Assembly: GCF_900156605.1 (NCBI RefSeq)
Contig: NZ_FTOA01000001.1
Location: 806,001-870,000, forward strand
Direction: 5' to 3'
DNA from: Insolitispirillum peregrinum
GTDB lineage: Bacteria; Pseudomonadota; Alphaproteobacteria; Rhodospirillales; Rhodospirillaceae
DNA length: 64,000 nt
The translations under genes and the position numbers were made by a program. Positions 1-11,138 of the stretch are shown in pieces (positions within the stretch are counted from its first letter, which is position 1; each line of letters opens with the position of its first letter). The notes under the pieces were generated by a model. That model was not told the DNA's origin. It was given only the letters and a program-made list of their open reading frames with translations, and made no database searches.

Positions 1-1
1 G

Positions 2-565
2 GCAGCATGGCTGGCCTATCTGAAATCCCGCCTGCTGCTCCCCCCCGAGCCGGGGGACGCCGAGCCCAGCGGCGAAGAAATGGCAGCGGCATTGCAATTC
101 CAGCTGCAGCGGCTGGAAGCCATGCAAAAGGCTGGTCATGCCCTGATGGAGCGCCCCTTGCTGGGGCGCGATGTTTTTGCGCGCGGCATGCCGGAAGGCG
201 CAACCATCATCTCCCATTCGATTTGGGACGTGACCCTGTATGATCTGCTGAAGGCCTATGCCGACCACAAACGGCGCGAAGGGGCCAGTTCGCTGGAAAT
301 TGAGCCGTTGACCCTCTATTCGGTCGATCAGGCGCTGCACCGCTTGCGGCAGGTTCTGGGGTCCATGCCGGACTGGACGCTGCTGCAACGCTATCTGCCA
401 ACGAATCTGGCCGACCCGCTGATGCACCGCTCGGCGGTTTGTGCACACTTCATCGCCTCGCTGGAACTGGTGAAGCAGGGAGTGCTGGAATTACGGCAGG
501 AAGGCGGACATTTTTCCCCGATCCAAATCCGTGCCCGAACTGATGCTACAGTTGATGAAATCTAA
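2..565 (+). CDS. scpA: Segregation and condensation protein A (5' truncated)
   Basis: The kleisin subunit of the Smc-ScpAB condensin complex bridges Smc heads and helps compact and separate the chromosome. The reading frame is already open at the window edge, where it reads AAWLAYLKSRLLLP, a stretch typical of the middle of ScpA. About 187 C-terminal residues are present and end in a winged-helix-like tail (hydrophobic pattern around FIASLELVKQGVLEL). The N-terminal Smc-binding part lies outside the window. The stop codon is just upstream of scpB, as expected for the conserved scpAB pair. Confidence 0.9.
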   Translation, partial: AAWLAYLKSRLLLPPEPGDAEPSGEEMAAALQFQLQRLEAMQKAGHALMERPLLGRDVFARGMPEGATIISHSIWDVTLYDLLKAYADHKRREGASSLEIEPLTLYSVDQALHRLRQVLGSMPDWTLLQRYLPTNLADPLMHRSAVCAHFIASLELVKQGVLELRQEGGHFSPIQIRARTDATVDEI

Positions 566-581
566 TCTTGCAGGTGCCCCT

Positions 582-1280
582 GTGACAGACTCCCCGTCTA
601 TCAGACGTAAAAAAACTCAGCCGAAACCCGAAGACTTTGATCATGGCCGCTTTCACGCCATCCGTCAGCTGGAAGCCATCCTGTTCGCCTCGGCCCAGCC
701 ATTGAGCGAGCGGTTGCTGGCGCAGCGGCTTTCCGTTGGATACGATATCGGGTCTTTGCTAGAGGAACTGGCCGATCATTATCGCGGCCGCGGGGTCGAA
801 CTGCGACAGGCTGACGGTCAATGGTCTTTCCGAACCGCTGCCGATCTGGCCGAAATCCTGACCATCGAACAAACGGAAAACCGCCGCCTGTCGCGGGCTG
901 CGCTGGAAACGCTGGCGATCATTGCCTACCATCAGCCGGTGACACGGGGCGAAATCGAAGACATTCGCGGGGTCGCCCTGTCCAAAGGGACGCTTGATAT
1001 CCTGCTCGAAGCCGGATGGATCCGCCCCCGGGGTCGCCGCAACACGCCGGGCCGCCCGCTGACATGGGGGACGTCAAACGGTTTCCTCGATCATTTCGGG
1101 CTGGACAGCCTGCGCGACCTGCCGGGACTGGAAGACCTGAAGGCCGCCGGCTTGCTGGATAATCGCCCGGCGATTGCCGCCTATGGGGCACGGGCGCATG
1201 ATACGGAAAGTTTACTTGATACGGACGATGATTTCGCCGACAACGAAAGCCCGCAACTGGACATCCTCGAACAAAAATAG
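582..1280 (+). CDS. scpB: Segregation and condensation protein B
   Basis: ScpB is a dimeric winged-helix protein that binds ScpA in the Smc condensin complex. The core reads RQLEAILFASAQPLSERLLA, followed by ALETLAIIAYHQPVTRGEIE and RRNTPGRPLTWGTS, all characteristic of ScpB. I chose the GTG at 582 because an AGGTG lies 5 nt upstream. In-frame ATGs at 531 and 552 are alternatives that would overlap scpA. The C-terminus (last ~35 residues) is acidic and probably disordered. Directly downstream are the tat genes, a common alphaproteobacterial arrangement. Confidence 0.92.
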   Translation: MTDSPSIRRKKTQPKPEDFDHGRFHAIRQLEAILFASAQPLSERLLAQRLSVGYDIGSLLEELADHYRGRGVELRQADGQWSFRTAADLAEILTIEQTENRRLSRAALETLAIIAYHQPVTRGEIEDIRGVALSKGTLDILLEAGWIRPRGRRNTPGRPLTWGTSNGFLDHFGLDSLRDLPGLEDLKAAGLLDNRPAIAAYGARAHDTESLLDTDDDFADNESPQLDILEQK

Positions 1281-1418
1281 GGACTTCCGCACGGGAAGGG
1301 CAGCCTTGCGGGATGGGGGGCTTTCTGCGATGATCGGCCCCTGTTTTTATTCCTGCCCGGTCAATGCATTCAGCAGCGATTCTGGCAGGCCTGCCTGTAA
1401 CAGGGAGAAGTGAGCGGT

Positions 1419-1649
1419 ATGGGTTCCTTTAGTATTTGGCACTGGATCATCGTTCTGGTGATCATTCTGCTGCTGTTCGGCAAGAACAAGATCCCCGGCC
1501 TGATGGGGGATATGGCAAAGGGCATCACTGCCTTCAAGAAGGGTTTGAAGGACGAAGAGGCATCTCCGTCACAGCCCGCAAAGCCGATCGACCAGAATAC
1601 CGCGTCGTCGCCGGTGTCCGACAAGGATCGCAGCGCCGACAAGAATTAA
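1419..1649 (+). CDS. tatA: Sec-independent translocase subunit TatA
   Basis: This is the pore-forming subunit of the twin-arginine translocase, which exports folded proteins across the inner membrane. It starts [21 protein letters not shown]: one short N-terminal transmembrane helix, then the FG hinge and an amphipathic helix ([19 protein letters not shown]) and a charged tail. It has 76 residues, normal for TatA. The ATG at 1419 matches the family start and has AGGGAG about 11 nt upstream; the GTG at 1410 is too close to that site. It is first in a tatA-tatB-tatC run. Confidence 0.95.
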   Translation: MGSFSIWHWIIVLVIILLLFGKNKIPGLMGDMAKGITAFKKGLKDEEASPSQPAKPIDQNTASSPVSDKDRSADKN

Positions 1650-1778
1650 GGGGGTCGGGCATTCCGCCGCATGTGCGGGCTGCTGCTTTGGCAGGGCCTG
1701 GTCTGCGGTGGCGTGCCCATCTCTTTGTCGGGGGCAGTGGTCCCCCATGTTTGTTTTTATCGGTTGGGCACCAGTATC

Positions 1779-2186
1779 ATGTTTGATCTTGGGTGGGACG
1801 AAATAGGACTGATCGTCATCGTGGCGGTGGTCGTCCTCGGGCCAAAAGAACTGCCGAATGCCATGCGCACGGCAGGGCAGTGGATGCGGAAATTCCGCAT
1901 GCTGGCCAGTGATTTCCAGCGCCATCTTGATACCATGGTACAAGAGGCCGAGCTGACAGAATTACGTGACAAGGCCAAGCAGCTTGCCCAGACCGACCTG
2001 AAGTCCGAACTGACCCGGGCGGTCGATGCCGACGGAACGATCGGGCAGAGCCTGCAAACACCTGACCTGTCGTCCCCGACGTCAACGGCAGCGCCTGCTG
2101 CTCCCTCTGTAACGCCAGAGCCGGTGACTCCTGTCACGCCAGAGGCGGAAAAGGCCCCCGAAAGTGCCGCCGCCAAGCAGCCCTGA
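1779..2186 (+). CDS. tatB: Sec-independent translocase subunit TatB
   Basis: TatB forms the twin-arginine signal-peptide receptor with TatC. The protein begins MFDLGWDEIGLIVIVAVVVLG, the family signature, with the conserved LGPKELPNAMR hinge after the single membrane helix. A long amphipathic helix (residues ~30-90) follows, then a Pro/Ala/Thr-rich disordered tail that includes TPEPVTPVTPEAEK. The frame is open upstream to 1671, but the ATG at 1779 matches the family start. Length is 135 residues. Confidence 0.93.
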   Translation: MFDLGWDEIGLIVIVAVVVLGPKELPNAMRTAGQWMRKFRMLASDFQRHLDTMVQEAELTELRDKAKQLAQTDLKSELTRAVDADGTIGQSLQTPDLSSPTSTAAPAAPSVTPEPVTPVTPEAEKAPESAAAKQP

Positions 2187-2218
2187 GCTTTCCCCCTGAC
2201 GTGAAGTGATGTTTCAGC

Positions 2219-3178
2219 ATGGCTAGTGCGAACAGCGAAAACCCAGACGAAAACAAGATGCCCCTGATGGAGCATCTGATCGAACTCCGGCGGCGTCTGG
2301 TGCTGTCGGCTGTTGCCTTCGTGATTGCCTTCTTTGGCTGTTATTATGTTGCCGAAGACATTTACGCCTTTCTGGTCCGCCCGCTGGCCACCATCATGGC
2401 TGAGGTCGGCGGATCGCAGCGCATGATTTATACCGCCTTGACCGAGGCCTTTTTCACCTACGTCAAGCTGGCCTCTTTCGGGGCGGCGGTGGTTTCCTTT
2501 CCGGTGATTGCCAGTCAGGTGTGGATGTTTATCGCGCCCGGCCTCTATCGCCATGAAAAGAAAGCCTTCTTTCCGTTCCTGATCGTTTCGCCGATCCTGT
2601 TCGCCGCCGGGGCGGCACTGGTCTATTTCTTTGTTATTCCAATGGCCTGGCACTTTTTACTCGGGTTTCAGACCACCCGGGCAGAAACCGTGCTGTCGAT
2701 CGAGCTCGAAGCCAAGGTCGGGGAATATCTTGATCTGGTGATGAAGCTGATTCTGGCCTTTGGCATCAGCTTTCAGTTGCCGGTGGTTTTGACCCTGCTG
2801 GGCCGCGTCGGTCTGGTGACCTCTGCCGGGCTGGCGGCCAAACGGCGCTATGCCATCGTCGGTGTGTTCATCTTTGCGGCGGTGATCACGCCCCCGGACG
2901 TCATCAGCCAGGTTGGCCTCGCCGTGCCGATGCTGCTGCTGTATGAAATGTCGATCATTTCCGTCCGCATGGTGGAAAAGAGTGCCGCAGCACGCCAGCG
3001 TGAAGCAGAGGAAGAGGAGGCAGAACAGAACGCTGCCGCCGCCACTGTTGCCCCTGCCTTGACGGAACCGGCTATCAGCGAGCCGACCACTACCGAAGCT
3101 CCGAAAACCCTTTCTCAACGCCATGACTTCACCGATTCCGGCGCAAGCGGGGTTGAGGAAACCGATTTTAACACGTAA
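2219..3178 (+). CDS. tatC: Sec-independent translocase subunit TatC
   Basis: TatC is the six-helix membrane core of the Tat translocase that recognises the twin-arginine signal. [19 protein letters not shown] near the N-terminus is the canonical TatC opening, and six hydrophobic segments follow (e.g. [54 protein letters not shown]). The protein is 319 residues; the family is usually ~250. The excess is an acidic, Ala/Thr-rich cytoplasmic tail after residue ~255 ([14 protein letters not shown]). It closes the tat operon. Confidence 0.95.
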   Translation: MASANSENPDENKMPLMEHLIELRRRLVLSAVAFVIAFFGCYYVAEDIYAFLVRPLATIMAEVGGSQRMIYTALTEAFFTYVKLASFGAAVVSFPVIASQVWMFIAPGLYRHEKKAFFPFLIVSPILFAAGAALVYFFVIPMAWHFLLGFQTTRAETVLSIELEAKVGEYLDLVMKLILAFGISFQLPVVLTLLGRVGLVTSAGLAAKRRYAIVGVFIFAAVITPPDVISQVGLAVPMLLLYEMSIISVRMVEKSAAARQREAEEEEAEQNAAAATVAPALTEPAISEPTTTEAPKTLSQRHDFTDSGASGVEETDFNT

Positions 3179-3185
3179 ACCATAG

Positions 3186-5321
<2,136 letters not shown>

Positions 5322-5325
<4 letters not shown>

Positions 5326-5972
5326 GGGTGACAAGCGTGGGATGGGACAGTCTGTATCCGCAGTTGCTGGCTGCGGGCGTTTCTGACGCCCGTGTCCTTG
5401 AAGCAATGGCCTCAATCCCCCGCGAATCCTTCCTCGCCCCTCATCAGTACGGCGAAGCCTATACTGATCGTGCGTTGCCAATCGCTTGTGGCCAGACCAT
5501 CAGCCAGCCAATCGTCGTCGGCCTGATGACGCAGGCCCTGATGCTGACCGGACAGGAAAAGGTCCTCGAAGTCGGAACCGGATCAGGATATCAGGCAGCG
5601 ATTCTGTCCCGTCTGTGCCGCCGCCTTTATAGTCTGGAACGCCACCGCGACCTCCACACCACGGCAACAGCCCGCTTTCAGGACTTGCGCCTGCGCAACA
5701 TCACCACCCTGTTGGGGGATGGCTGGCGAGGCTGGCCAGAACAAGGGCCGTTCGACCGCATTATCGTGACGGCCGCCGCCGATGAAATCCCGCAAACCCT
5801 GACCGAACAGTTGACGGTCGGGGGGATTATGGTCATTCCGGTTGGCGAACAATATCAGGACCAGCAAATGCTGCGTATTTATCGCAGCGAACAAGGGTTC
5901 CACGTCGAAGAGTTGTTTCCGGTCCGCTTTGTTCCCATGGTTCGCGGCCTGGCAACCGGCGGTCGATATTAA
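5322..5972 (+). CDS. pcm: Protein-L-isoaspartate O-methyltransferase
   Basis: Pcm methylates isoaspartyl residues with S-adenosylmethionine to start repair of aged proteins. The sequence has the SAM-binding motif VLEVGTGSGYQAAILS, the upstream YGEAYTDRALPIACGQTISQP substrate region, and FDRIIVTAAADEIP. The frame runs further upstream inside surE, but the GTG at 5322, which overlaps the surE stop as GTGA, gives a standard 216-residue protein. The surE-pcm-nlpD order is conserved in many proteobacteria. Confidence 0.93.
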
Positions 5973-6034
5973 AAGCACGCAGGGAACGACACTTTTCGTT
6001 GCCCAAAGGATGGCCCCGAGGCTATACCAGAAGG

Positions 6035-7018
6035 ATGAAAGAACAGACCTCTGACAGCCTCGTCCAGCGAGCCATCGCTCAGCGCTCTTGTGGCAACACA
6101 GCGCTTTTTCTGGCCGTTTCGGCAGTCCTGCTGGTCAGTGGATGCGCTCAGAACAACGCCACGCCGCCCTGGCTGCGGAAATCCCAACCCACCAGCGAAG
6201 CTCCTGTAACCAGTGGTCGGGACGTTACTTCGCTGCCCGCAACGATTACCGTCCAGCGGGGCGAGACGGTCTATGCCCTGTCACGGCGCTATGGGGTGTC
6301 GGTTAAAGAAATCATCGCCGCCAATGGAATGGAACCGCCCTATATGCTGCAAGCTGGCGGTCGGGTCACTATTCCCAAACCCGGACAGACTCCTCCGCCA
6401 CGTTCTACTGCACCTGCGCCAGTGTCGGTGGCCGCAGCGCCGCCGCCGGAGCCGGTAAAGAGCGAGCCAGCAAAAGAACAACCGCCCGCACCGCCACCGC
6501 CGCCAGAAACGCAGGCCGCACCACCGCCTGCGCCCACCGCAGAGCCCGCACCTCCAACGGCACCTCCACCAGCACAGACATCGCCTGCCTCACGCGTCAC
6601 CAAGCTGCCATCGCCTCCGGGGCGGGCCGGAAAGCTGTTCGGCTGGCCCGTCCAGGGCAAAGTGATCAGCGGATACGGGCCTTCGGATAACGGGACGCGC
6701 AATGACGGGATCAATATCGCCGTCCTGCGAGGAGCCTCCGTGCGAGCGGCGGAAAACGGAGTTGTGGTCTATGCGGGCAGTGAGCTGAAAGGCTTCGGGA
6801 ATCTTCTGCTGATCAAGCATGATGGCGGCTGGATGACAGCCTATGCTCATAATGACAGCCTGGAGGTGGAAAAAGGGCAGGTTGTCAAAAAAGGGCAGGT
6901 GATTGCCAAGGCTGGACAAACCGGCAACGTGAGCACGCCACAGTTGCACTTTGAAGTCCGTAAAGGCTCGGGCCCGGTTAATCCGCTCGATTATATGGAA
7001 AAATCCGCTTCAAAGTAG
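6035..7018 (+). CDS. NlpD-like lipoprotein with LysM and degenerate LytM (M23) domains
   Basis: Probable outer-membrane or periplasmic activator of cell-wall amidases. The N-terminus has a signal peptide ending in the lipobox LVSGC. A LysM domain follows (ITVQRGETVYALSRRYGVSV), then a ~90-residue Pro/Ala/Glu-rich linker and a C-terminal M23 domain. The usual HxGxD zinc ligands are replaced (NDGINIAV), as in NlpD/EnvC, so it is probably an activator rather than a peptidase; the later HFEV His is kept. It follows pcm as nlpD does in E. coli. I chose the ATG at 6035; 5999 is an in-frame alternative. A terminator follows. Confidence 0.88.
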   Translation: MKEQTSDSLVQRAIAQRSCGNTALFLAVSAVLLVSGCAQNNATPPWLRKSQPTSEAPVTSGRDVTSLPATITVQRGETVYALSRRYGVSVKEIIAANGMEPPYMLQAGGRVTIPKPGQTPPPRSTAPAPVSVAAAPPPEPVKSEPAKEQPPAPPPPPETQAAPPPAPTAEPAPPTAPPPAQTSPASRVTKLPSPPGRAGKLFGWPVQGKVISGYGPSDNGTRNDGINIAVLRGASVRAAENGVVVYAGSELKGFGNLLLIKHDGGWMTAYAHNDSLEVEKGQVVKKGQVIAKAGQTGNVSTPQLHFEVRKGSGPVNPLDYMEKSASK

Positions 7019-7046
7019 GGGATCATCCCTGCTCGGCAACGATAAA

Positions 7047-7083
7047 GAAAGACCGCTCGCTGAATTGCAGGCGGTCTTTTTTC
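7047..7083 (+). terminator. Rho-independent terminator after the nlpD-like gene
   Basis: AAAGACCGC at 7048-7056 pairs with GCGGTCTTT at 7071-7079 and is followed by a T-run. It lies 29 nt after the nlpD-like stop and just before the convergent trmFO end, so it may serve both. Confidence 0.85.
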
Positions 7084-7108
7084 GAGCGTCTTGCGGGCTA
7101 TCGTTATA

Positions 7109-8485
7109 TCAGCCGATCGTGCTGACCTGTTCCAGCCAGGGGGTCAGCTCCGTATAGGCCCGCTTGCTGTAGGACTTCTTGCGATCACGCCCCTTCAGGC
7201 GCCGGCCACGCTCGTCGCGTTCTACCGGCGGCTCGGGGAACAGGCCAAAGTTGACATTCATCGGCTGATAGGTCTCAGCCTCGGCCCCGCCAGTGATATG
7301 CGACAGGATCGCCCCCAGCGCAGTGGTGTTCGGCGGAGACGCAAGGTCCCGGCCCAGCACTTCCGCAGCGGTAAACAGGCCAGCCATCAGACCAACAGCG
7401 GTGCTCTCCACATAGCCTTCGCAGCCGGTCACCTGTCCGGCAAAGCGGATATGCGGCAAGGCTTTCAGGCGGAGCTGCTGGTCCAGCAGGCGAGGGCTGT
7501 TCAGGAAGGTATTGCGGTGAATCCCGCCCAGCCGGGCAAATTCGGCACTTTCCAGTCCGGGAATCATGCGGAAAATGCGGCTCTGCTCGCCGTGCTTCAG
7601 CTTGGTCTGAAAGCCGACAATGTTATACAGGGTTCCCAGGGTGTTATCCTGCCGCAGCTGGATAATCGCATGGGGCTTGACCGTCGGATTGTGCGGGTTG
7701 GTCAGGCCAACCGGTTTCATCGGACCATAGGCCAGCGTCTGGCGGCCACGCTCGGCCATCACTTCGATCGGCAGGCAGCCTTCAAAATAAGGCGTGTCCT
7801 TTTCCCATTCCTTGAATTCGGTCTTTTCGGCGGCCAGCAAAGCATCAAGGAACGCCTCGTATTCGTCCTTGGTCATCGGGCAATTGATGTAGTCGGTCCC
7901 GGTGCCCTTGTCATAGCGTGACTGGAACCAAGCCTTGGAAAAGTCGATGCTGTCCTTGTAAACGATCGGAGCAATCGCATCAAAGAAAGCCAGGCTGTCT
8001 TCGGCGGTTGCCTGCCGGATGCTTTCAGCCAGCGGTGCAGAGGTCAGCGGGCCGGTGGCAATGATGGTCGGGCCCCAGTCGGCAGAGGGCAGGGTGGTCA
8101 GCTCTTCGCGGACGATGGTAATCAGCGGGTGGTCGTGCAGAGCGGTGGTGACGGCCTGCGAGAATGCCTCGCGGTCAACCGCCAGCGCGCCACCGGCAGG
8201 GACGGCGGTGGCATCGGCGGTGCGCAGGATCAGCGAGCCAGCGCGGCGCAATTCCTGATGCAGCAGGCCAACCGCATTGTATTCCGCATCATCGGAACGC
8301 AGGGAATTGGAGCAAACGAGCTCTGCCAGTCCATCGGTCTGATGGGCCTCGGTCCGCTTCACTGGCCGCATTTCGTGCAGGATCACCGGGATACCGCGTT
8401 CAGCCAACTGCCAGGCGGCTTCGCTGCCAGCAAGGCCGCCACCGACCACATGCAGGGGGGAAGAGGGAGAAGAGGGGCTCGTCAT
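7109..8485 (-). CDS. trmFO: tRNA (m5U54) methyltransferase TrmFO, folate/FAD-dependent
   Basis: TrmFO methylates U54 in the tRNA T-loop using methylenetetrahydrofolate and FAD. The N-terminus carries the FAD-binding dinucleotide motif [16 protein letters not shown]. The body has family landmarks such as [20 protein letters not shown] (truncated here), [29 protein letters not shown] and [20 protein letters not shown]. Using the ATG at 8485, with AAGG upstream, gives 458 residues; 8518 is an alternative. The TrmFO form rather than SAM-dependent TrmA is typical of alphaproteobacteria. Confidence 0.95.
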   Translation of the reverse strand: MTSPSSPSSPLHVVGGGLAGSEAAWQLAERGIPVILHEMRPVKRTEAHQTDGLAELVCSNSLRSDDAEYNAVGLLHQELRRAGSLILRTADATAVPAGGALAVDREAFSQAVTTALHDHPLITIVREELTTLPSADWGPTIIATGPLTSAPLAESIRQATAEDSLAFFDAIAPIVYKDSIDFSKAWFQSRYDKGTGTDYINCPMTKDEYEAFLDALLAAEKTEFKEWEKDTPYFEGCLPIEVMAERGRQTLAYGPMKPVGLTNPHNPTVKPHAIIQLRQDNTLGTLYNIVGFQTKLKHGEQSRIFRMIPGLESAEFARLGGIHRNTFLNSPRLLDQQLRLKALPHIRFAGQVTGCEGYVESTAVGLMAGLFTAAEVLGRDLASPPNTTALGAILSHITGGAEAETYQPMNVNFGLFPEPPVERDERGRRLKGRDRKKSYSKRAYTELTPWLEQVSTIG

Positions 8486-8583
8486 TTGCACTGCCTTATG
8501 AAAGTGGGTTTCTGGCAATTGCGGCCAGAGTCATTTATAAGGTTGGTCTAATGTTGATGCGCGCAAACCGAGGAATCCCCTGC

Positions 8584-9018
8584 ATGCCAACCGATCCAAA
8601 CCTTGAACATCTGTTCATTAGTGTCGCTGTCGCCGTCGTGGCTCTGCTGGTGATCAGAACCCTGTCCAGGCTGCTGGCCGGGATTCCGTTCGTTAGCCCT
8701 CAGACTGTCCAGCAGGCGTTAACCTCTGCCGTCTCAGACTGTCTCATTCTCGATGTCCGGCAACCGGCGGAGTTTAACGATGCGCTGGGGCATATCAAGG
8801 GGGCAATTAACATCCCGCTGGGAGATATCCCGGCTCGACTGGCCGATGTCCGCGCTCAGCTGCAAAACCATGCGCATGTGCCCGTTTATGTGGTGTGCCG
8901 TTCAGGGGCGCGGGCGACGTCGGCAGCAAAGATGCTGAAAAAGGCTGGTCTGGAGAATGTTGCAGTGATGAGCGGTGGAATGGTCTGCTGGAAGCGGGCA
9001 GGCCTGGCGACAGCGTAA
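8584..9018 (+). CDS. Membrane-anchored rhodanese-like protein
   Basis: A single N-terminal hydrophobic segment (LFISVAVAVVALLVIRTLS) anchors a rhodanese domain (residues ~45-140) that probably faces one side of the inner membrane. The domain shows CLILDVRQPAEFNDALGHIKGAINIP and the active-site loop VVCRSGARATSAAKML with the catalytic Cys, so persulfide (sulfur) transfer is plausible. The ATG at 8584 has GAGGA 9 nt upstream; ATGs at 8551 and 8557 are alternatives. It is divergent from trmFO with ~100 bp between starts. The substrate is unknown. Confidence 0.88.
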   Translation: MPTDPNLEHLFISVAVAVVALLVIRTLSRLLAGIPFVSPQTVQQALTSAVSDCLILDVRQPAEFNDALGHIKGAINIPLGDIPARLADVRAQLQNHAHVPVYVVCRSGARATSAAKMLKKAGLENVAVMSGGMVCWKRAGLATA

Positions 9019-9054
9019 CACGCCAGCCTTCGGAGCCGGAATTTTGGGCCTTTG

Positions 9055-9092
9055 AAACAGCGGCATTGCCTTCAGGCAGTGCCGCTGTTTTT
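9055..9092 (+). terminator. Rho-independent terminator after the rhodanese gene
   Basis: AAACAGCGGCA (9055-9065) and TGCCGCTGTTT (9080-9090) form an 11-bp perfect stem followed by T residues, 36 nt after the rhodanese stop. Confidence 0.88.
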
Positions 9093-9188
9093 TGTTCTGT
9101 CGATCAATGCAGGCGCCAGCAAGATCGTCAAGGACTGAAGATATAGGTCTATAAGCCTATAAATGGCAGATGTCAGGTCATTTTTCAG

Positions 9189-9224
9189 ATACTAAGCCTA
9201 GGAACTATAACCTAGGCTTAGTAT
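9189..9224. repeat. Perfect 14-bp inverted repeat in AT-rich gap
   Basis: ATACTAAGCCTAGG (9189-9202) is exactly repeated in inverted form at 9211-9224, separated by 8 nt. No T-run follows on either strand, so this is not a classical terminator. A smaller inverted repeat (TATAGG/CCTATA, 9142-9161) lies nearby. The whole 9095-9366 stretch is AT-richer than the surrounding genome and I see no convincing gene in it. Confidence 0.7.
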
Positions 9225-9366
9225 CCTTGCACTTCCCCTATTCACTAAATGTCGCATAATCTATATTATGTATAATATTTATCTGAGAGAGACGTGTACT
9301 CTTCGTCCTCTGAAAAACATCAAGGATCCCGTATTCGAGACAGCGCCGAATTCTTCAGTGCTGATT

Positions 9367-9972
9367 TTACGCGCTTGTCGTAAGTGGGCGATTGTCGAAC
9401 TGGCAGACCTCAAGAACCCCGTCACGCAAAATCCCAAAATCCAGCAAGGCCGGACAGGCCGAGGTGCCATCATAAATCGGGTGGGCCATCATGAAAGTGC
9501 CGGGCGTCTTGGCACAAAATGTCTCCATTTCGCGATAGCGTACTCCTTGATCCGACCAGCCTCGGTTCAATTTCCGCTCTTGCGGAAACCAGTTGATGCT
9601 GTCGAGGGTGTCACCGCCCGCTGAATGGGCAATGAAATGACCTTTGTCATAGCTCGATCCAAACACCTCCGCGGTCGGTCCCAAAAAACCGCGCATACGA
9701 TTAGCGTCGCGCTTGTCCTGAGGTGGGCAGGAGAGGCCAAAGATACCCACGACACGAGCTTCCTGAGAAGCCTCCCCTCCAGCCTGATTACCAATGTCAA
9801 AAAACACCGTGAAAGTGGAACGATCTATCGTATTGATATAGCTTTCTGAAGTAGAATCTTCATAAGCATTAAGCCATAGGGCCTCCAGACCGCATTTTAA
9901 AATCTTGACTGCCTCAGCATGCGACTGGTTTGCAATTAGGGCATTTAGGTTTTGATAGGACTGGGAAGACAT
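9367..9972 (-). CDS. Predicted DNA/RNA non-specific (His-Me finger) endonuclease, orphan
   Basis: 201 residues, no signal peptide. Residues ~107-140 read SSYDKGHFIAHSAGGD then INWFPQERKLNRGW. This resembles the catalytic DRGH...N...PQ..LN signature of NUC/Endonuclease_NS-type beta-beta-alpha-metal nucleases (His as general base, Asn as metal ligand). A very good Shine-Dalgarno (AAAGGAG, 7 nt before the ATG) supports expression. Base composition is clearly lower in G+C than its neighbours, suggesting transfer. No obvious immunity or secretion gene is adjacent. The function (toxin domain, phage or defence remnant) is inference. Confidence 0.65.
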   Translation of the reverse strand: MSSQSYQNLNALIANQSHAEAVKILKCGLEALWLNAYEDSTSESYINTIDRSTFTVFFDIGNQAGGEASQEARVVGIFGLSCPPQDKRDANRMRGFLGPTAEVFGSSYDKGHFIAHSAGGDTLDSINWFPQERKLNRGWSDQGVRYREMETFCAKTPGTFMMAHPIYDGTSACPALLDFGILRDGVLEVCQFDNRPLTTSA

Positions 9973-10063
9973 CGGTGCACTCCTTTAACGAGGGCTTACC
10001 GCATTGTGCAAAAATACCCTCTTTCTTACAAGGAAGTTAAACACAATAACTCTGTTCTTGGCA

Positions 10064-10843
10064 TTATGCGACATCAATCACCATACCATCATAGGCAGGT
10101 TCAACCCCGGCCGGCAAAGACCGTCGTAATGTCTGATAATCAAGTCCTGGCCCCATATGGGTCAAAATTGCCCGCTTGGGACGGATGCGTTCAATCCACT
10201 CCAGCGCCAGCCCCACATGGGCATGGGTGACGTGTGGCGTGTCGGTCAGGGTTCCAATGATCCACAGGTCTACGCCGTGCAGCTTATCGAACGCTTGCTC
10301 GGACAGACGGATCACATCTGTCGTATAGGCCATCTGCCCAAAGCGGAAGCCGGTTGTCTCGCTCCATCCATGGTCCTGCGTCCAGCTGGAAACCGGTACT
10401 GGCCCAATATGGAAATCATCCTGAACCACATTCGGAACCAGCCAAGGCCGGAAGATCGGCTGTCCCTGCTCTATTCCCAGAAAGCAATATCCAAACCGTT
10501 CATGCAAAGACCCGAGAGTGTGATGGCTGGCCCAGCACGGGATTGCCCGCCCCATGGCCCGGTTGACCTCGCGCAGTTCGTCCATGCCATGGGTATGGTC
10601 GGCATGCTCGTGGGTAAAGACCACCGCATCCAGATGCCGGACATCGGCCCGCAGCAATTGTTCACGCAAATCAGGGCTGGTATCGACCAGAATACGGGTC
10701 AACCCCGCCCCTGCCCCATCCTCCACCAGAATGGAAGGTCGCAAGCGGCGATTCCGTGGCTCCTGGGGGTCACACCGTCCCCACCCCGCGCTGACCATGG
10801 GAACCCCGCCAGCACCGCCACAGCCCAGAATGGTGATCCGCAT
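10064..10843 (-). CDS. MBL-fold metal-dependent hydrolase (PhnP-like)
   Basis: Metallo-beta-lactamase fold protein of the PhnP/RNase Z-like type. MRITILGCGGAGGVPMVSAG opens the fold, and VVFTHEHADHTHGMDELRE carries the HxHxDH zinc-binding motif; later histidines (e.g. THAHVGL, LTHMG) complete the two-metal site. It lies downstream of tatD on the same strand in the conserved tmk-holB-metG-tatD-MBL order. The ATG at 10843 matches the family start and gives 259 residues. A likely substrate is a cyclic or phosphodiester nucleotide, but this is family-level inference. Confidence 0.88.
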   Translation of the reverse strand: MRITILGCGGAGGVPMVSAGWGRCDPQEPRNRRLRPSILVEDGAGAGLTRILVDTSPDLREQLLRADVRHLDAVVFTHEHADHTHGMDELREVNRAMGRAIPCWASHHTLGSLHERFGYCFLGIEQGQPIFRPWLVPNVVQDDFHIGPVPVSSWTQDHGWSETTGFRFGQMAYTTDVIRLSEQAFDKLHGVDLWIIGTLTDTPHVTHAHVGLALEWIERIRPKRAILTHMGPGLDYQTLRRSLPAGVEPAYDGMVIDVA

Positions 10844-10874
10844 TGCCGGCAGCCTCCACAATCAAGTTGACCGT

Positions 10875-11051
10875 CACATATACGACCATTGGTGGAAAAA
10901 AATGGGCTATCGCCCAACCCCATTCGGGGCCTGAGGCCCCGAACCCCCATTTTTTCTTTTATGATCAAAGGAATGGGGTCTGGGGCCTCAAGGCCCCAGC
11001 GAGGTGTGGAGCAGCGCTCCACGTCCTTGTTCCTTACTATCGTGTACTGTG
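10875..11051. repeat. Family A palindromic element (copy 1, between MBL gene and tatD)
   Basis: A ~177-bp intergenic element. The right end is ATCGTGTACTGTG and the left end is a degenerate version of its inverse (CACATATACGACC). Inside are nested GC-rich palindromes (GGGGCCtgaGGCCCC type) and GTGGAGCAGCGCTCCAC, plus the sequence ATGGGGTCTGGGGCCT also found in the copies near 47.4, 52.0 and 53.3 kb. It does not encode protein. Confidence 0.75.
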
Positions 11052-11090
11052 ATGTGACGCAGGCACCCAAGTCTACCCTTTTGATTTATC

Positions 11091-11138
11091 GCAGTGATAG
11101 CGCGCAAAACCGGAACCATTTTTGCGATCACCGCTCTA
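11091..11138. repeat. Family B palindrome overlapping the tatD stop
   Basis: GCAGTGATAGCGCGCAAAACCGGAACC... folds back on ...TTTTTGCGATCACCGC and ends CTCTAAA. It is a variant of the element whose best copies are at 42480 and 42537. The CTA at 11136-11138 is the complement of the tatD stop codon TAG. Confidence 0.7.
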
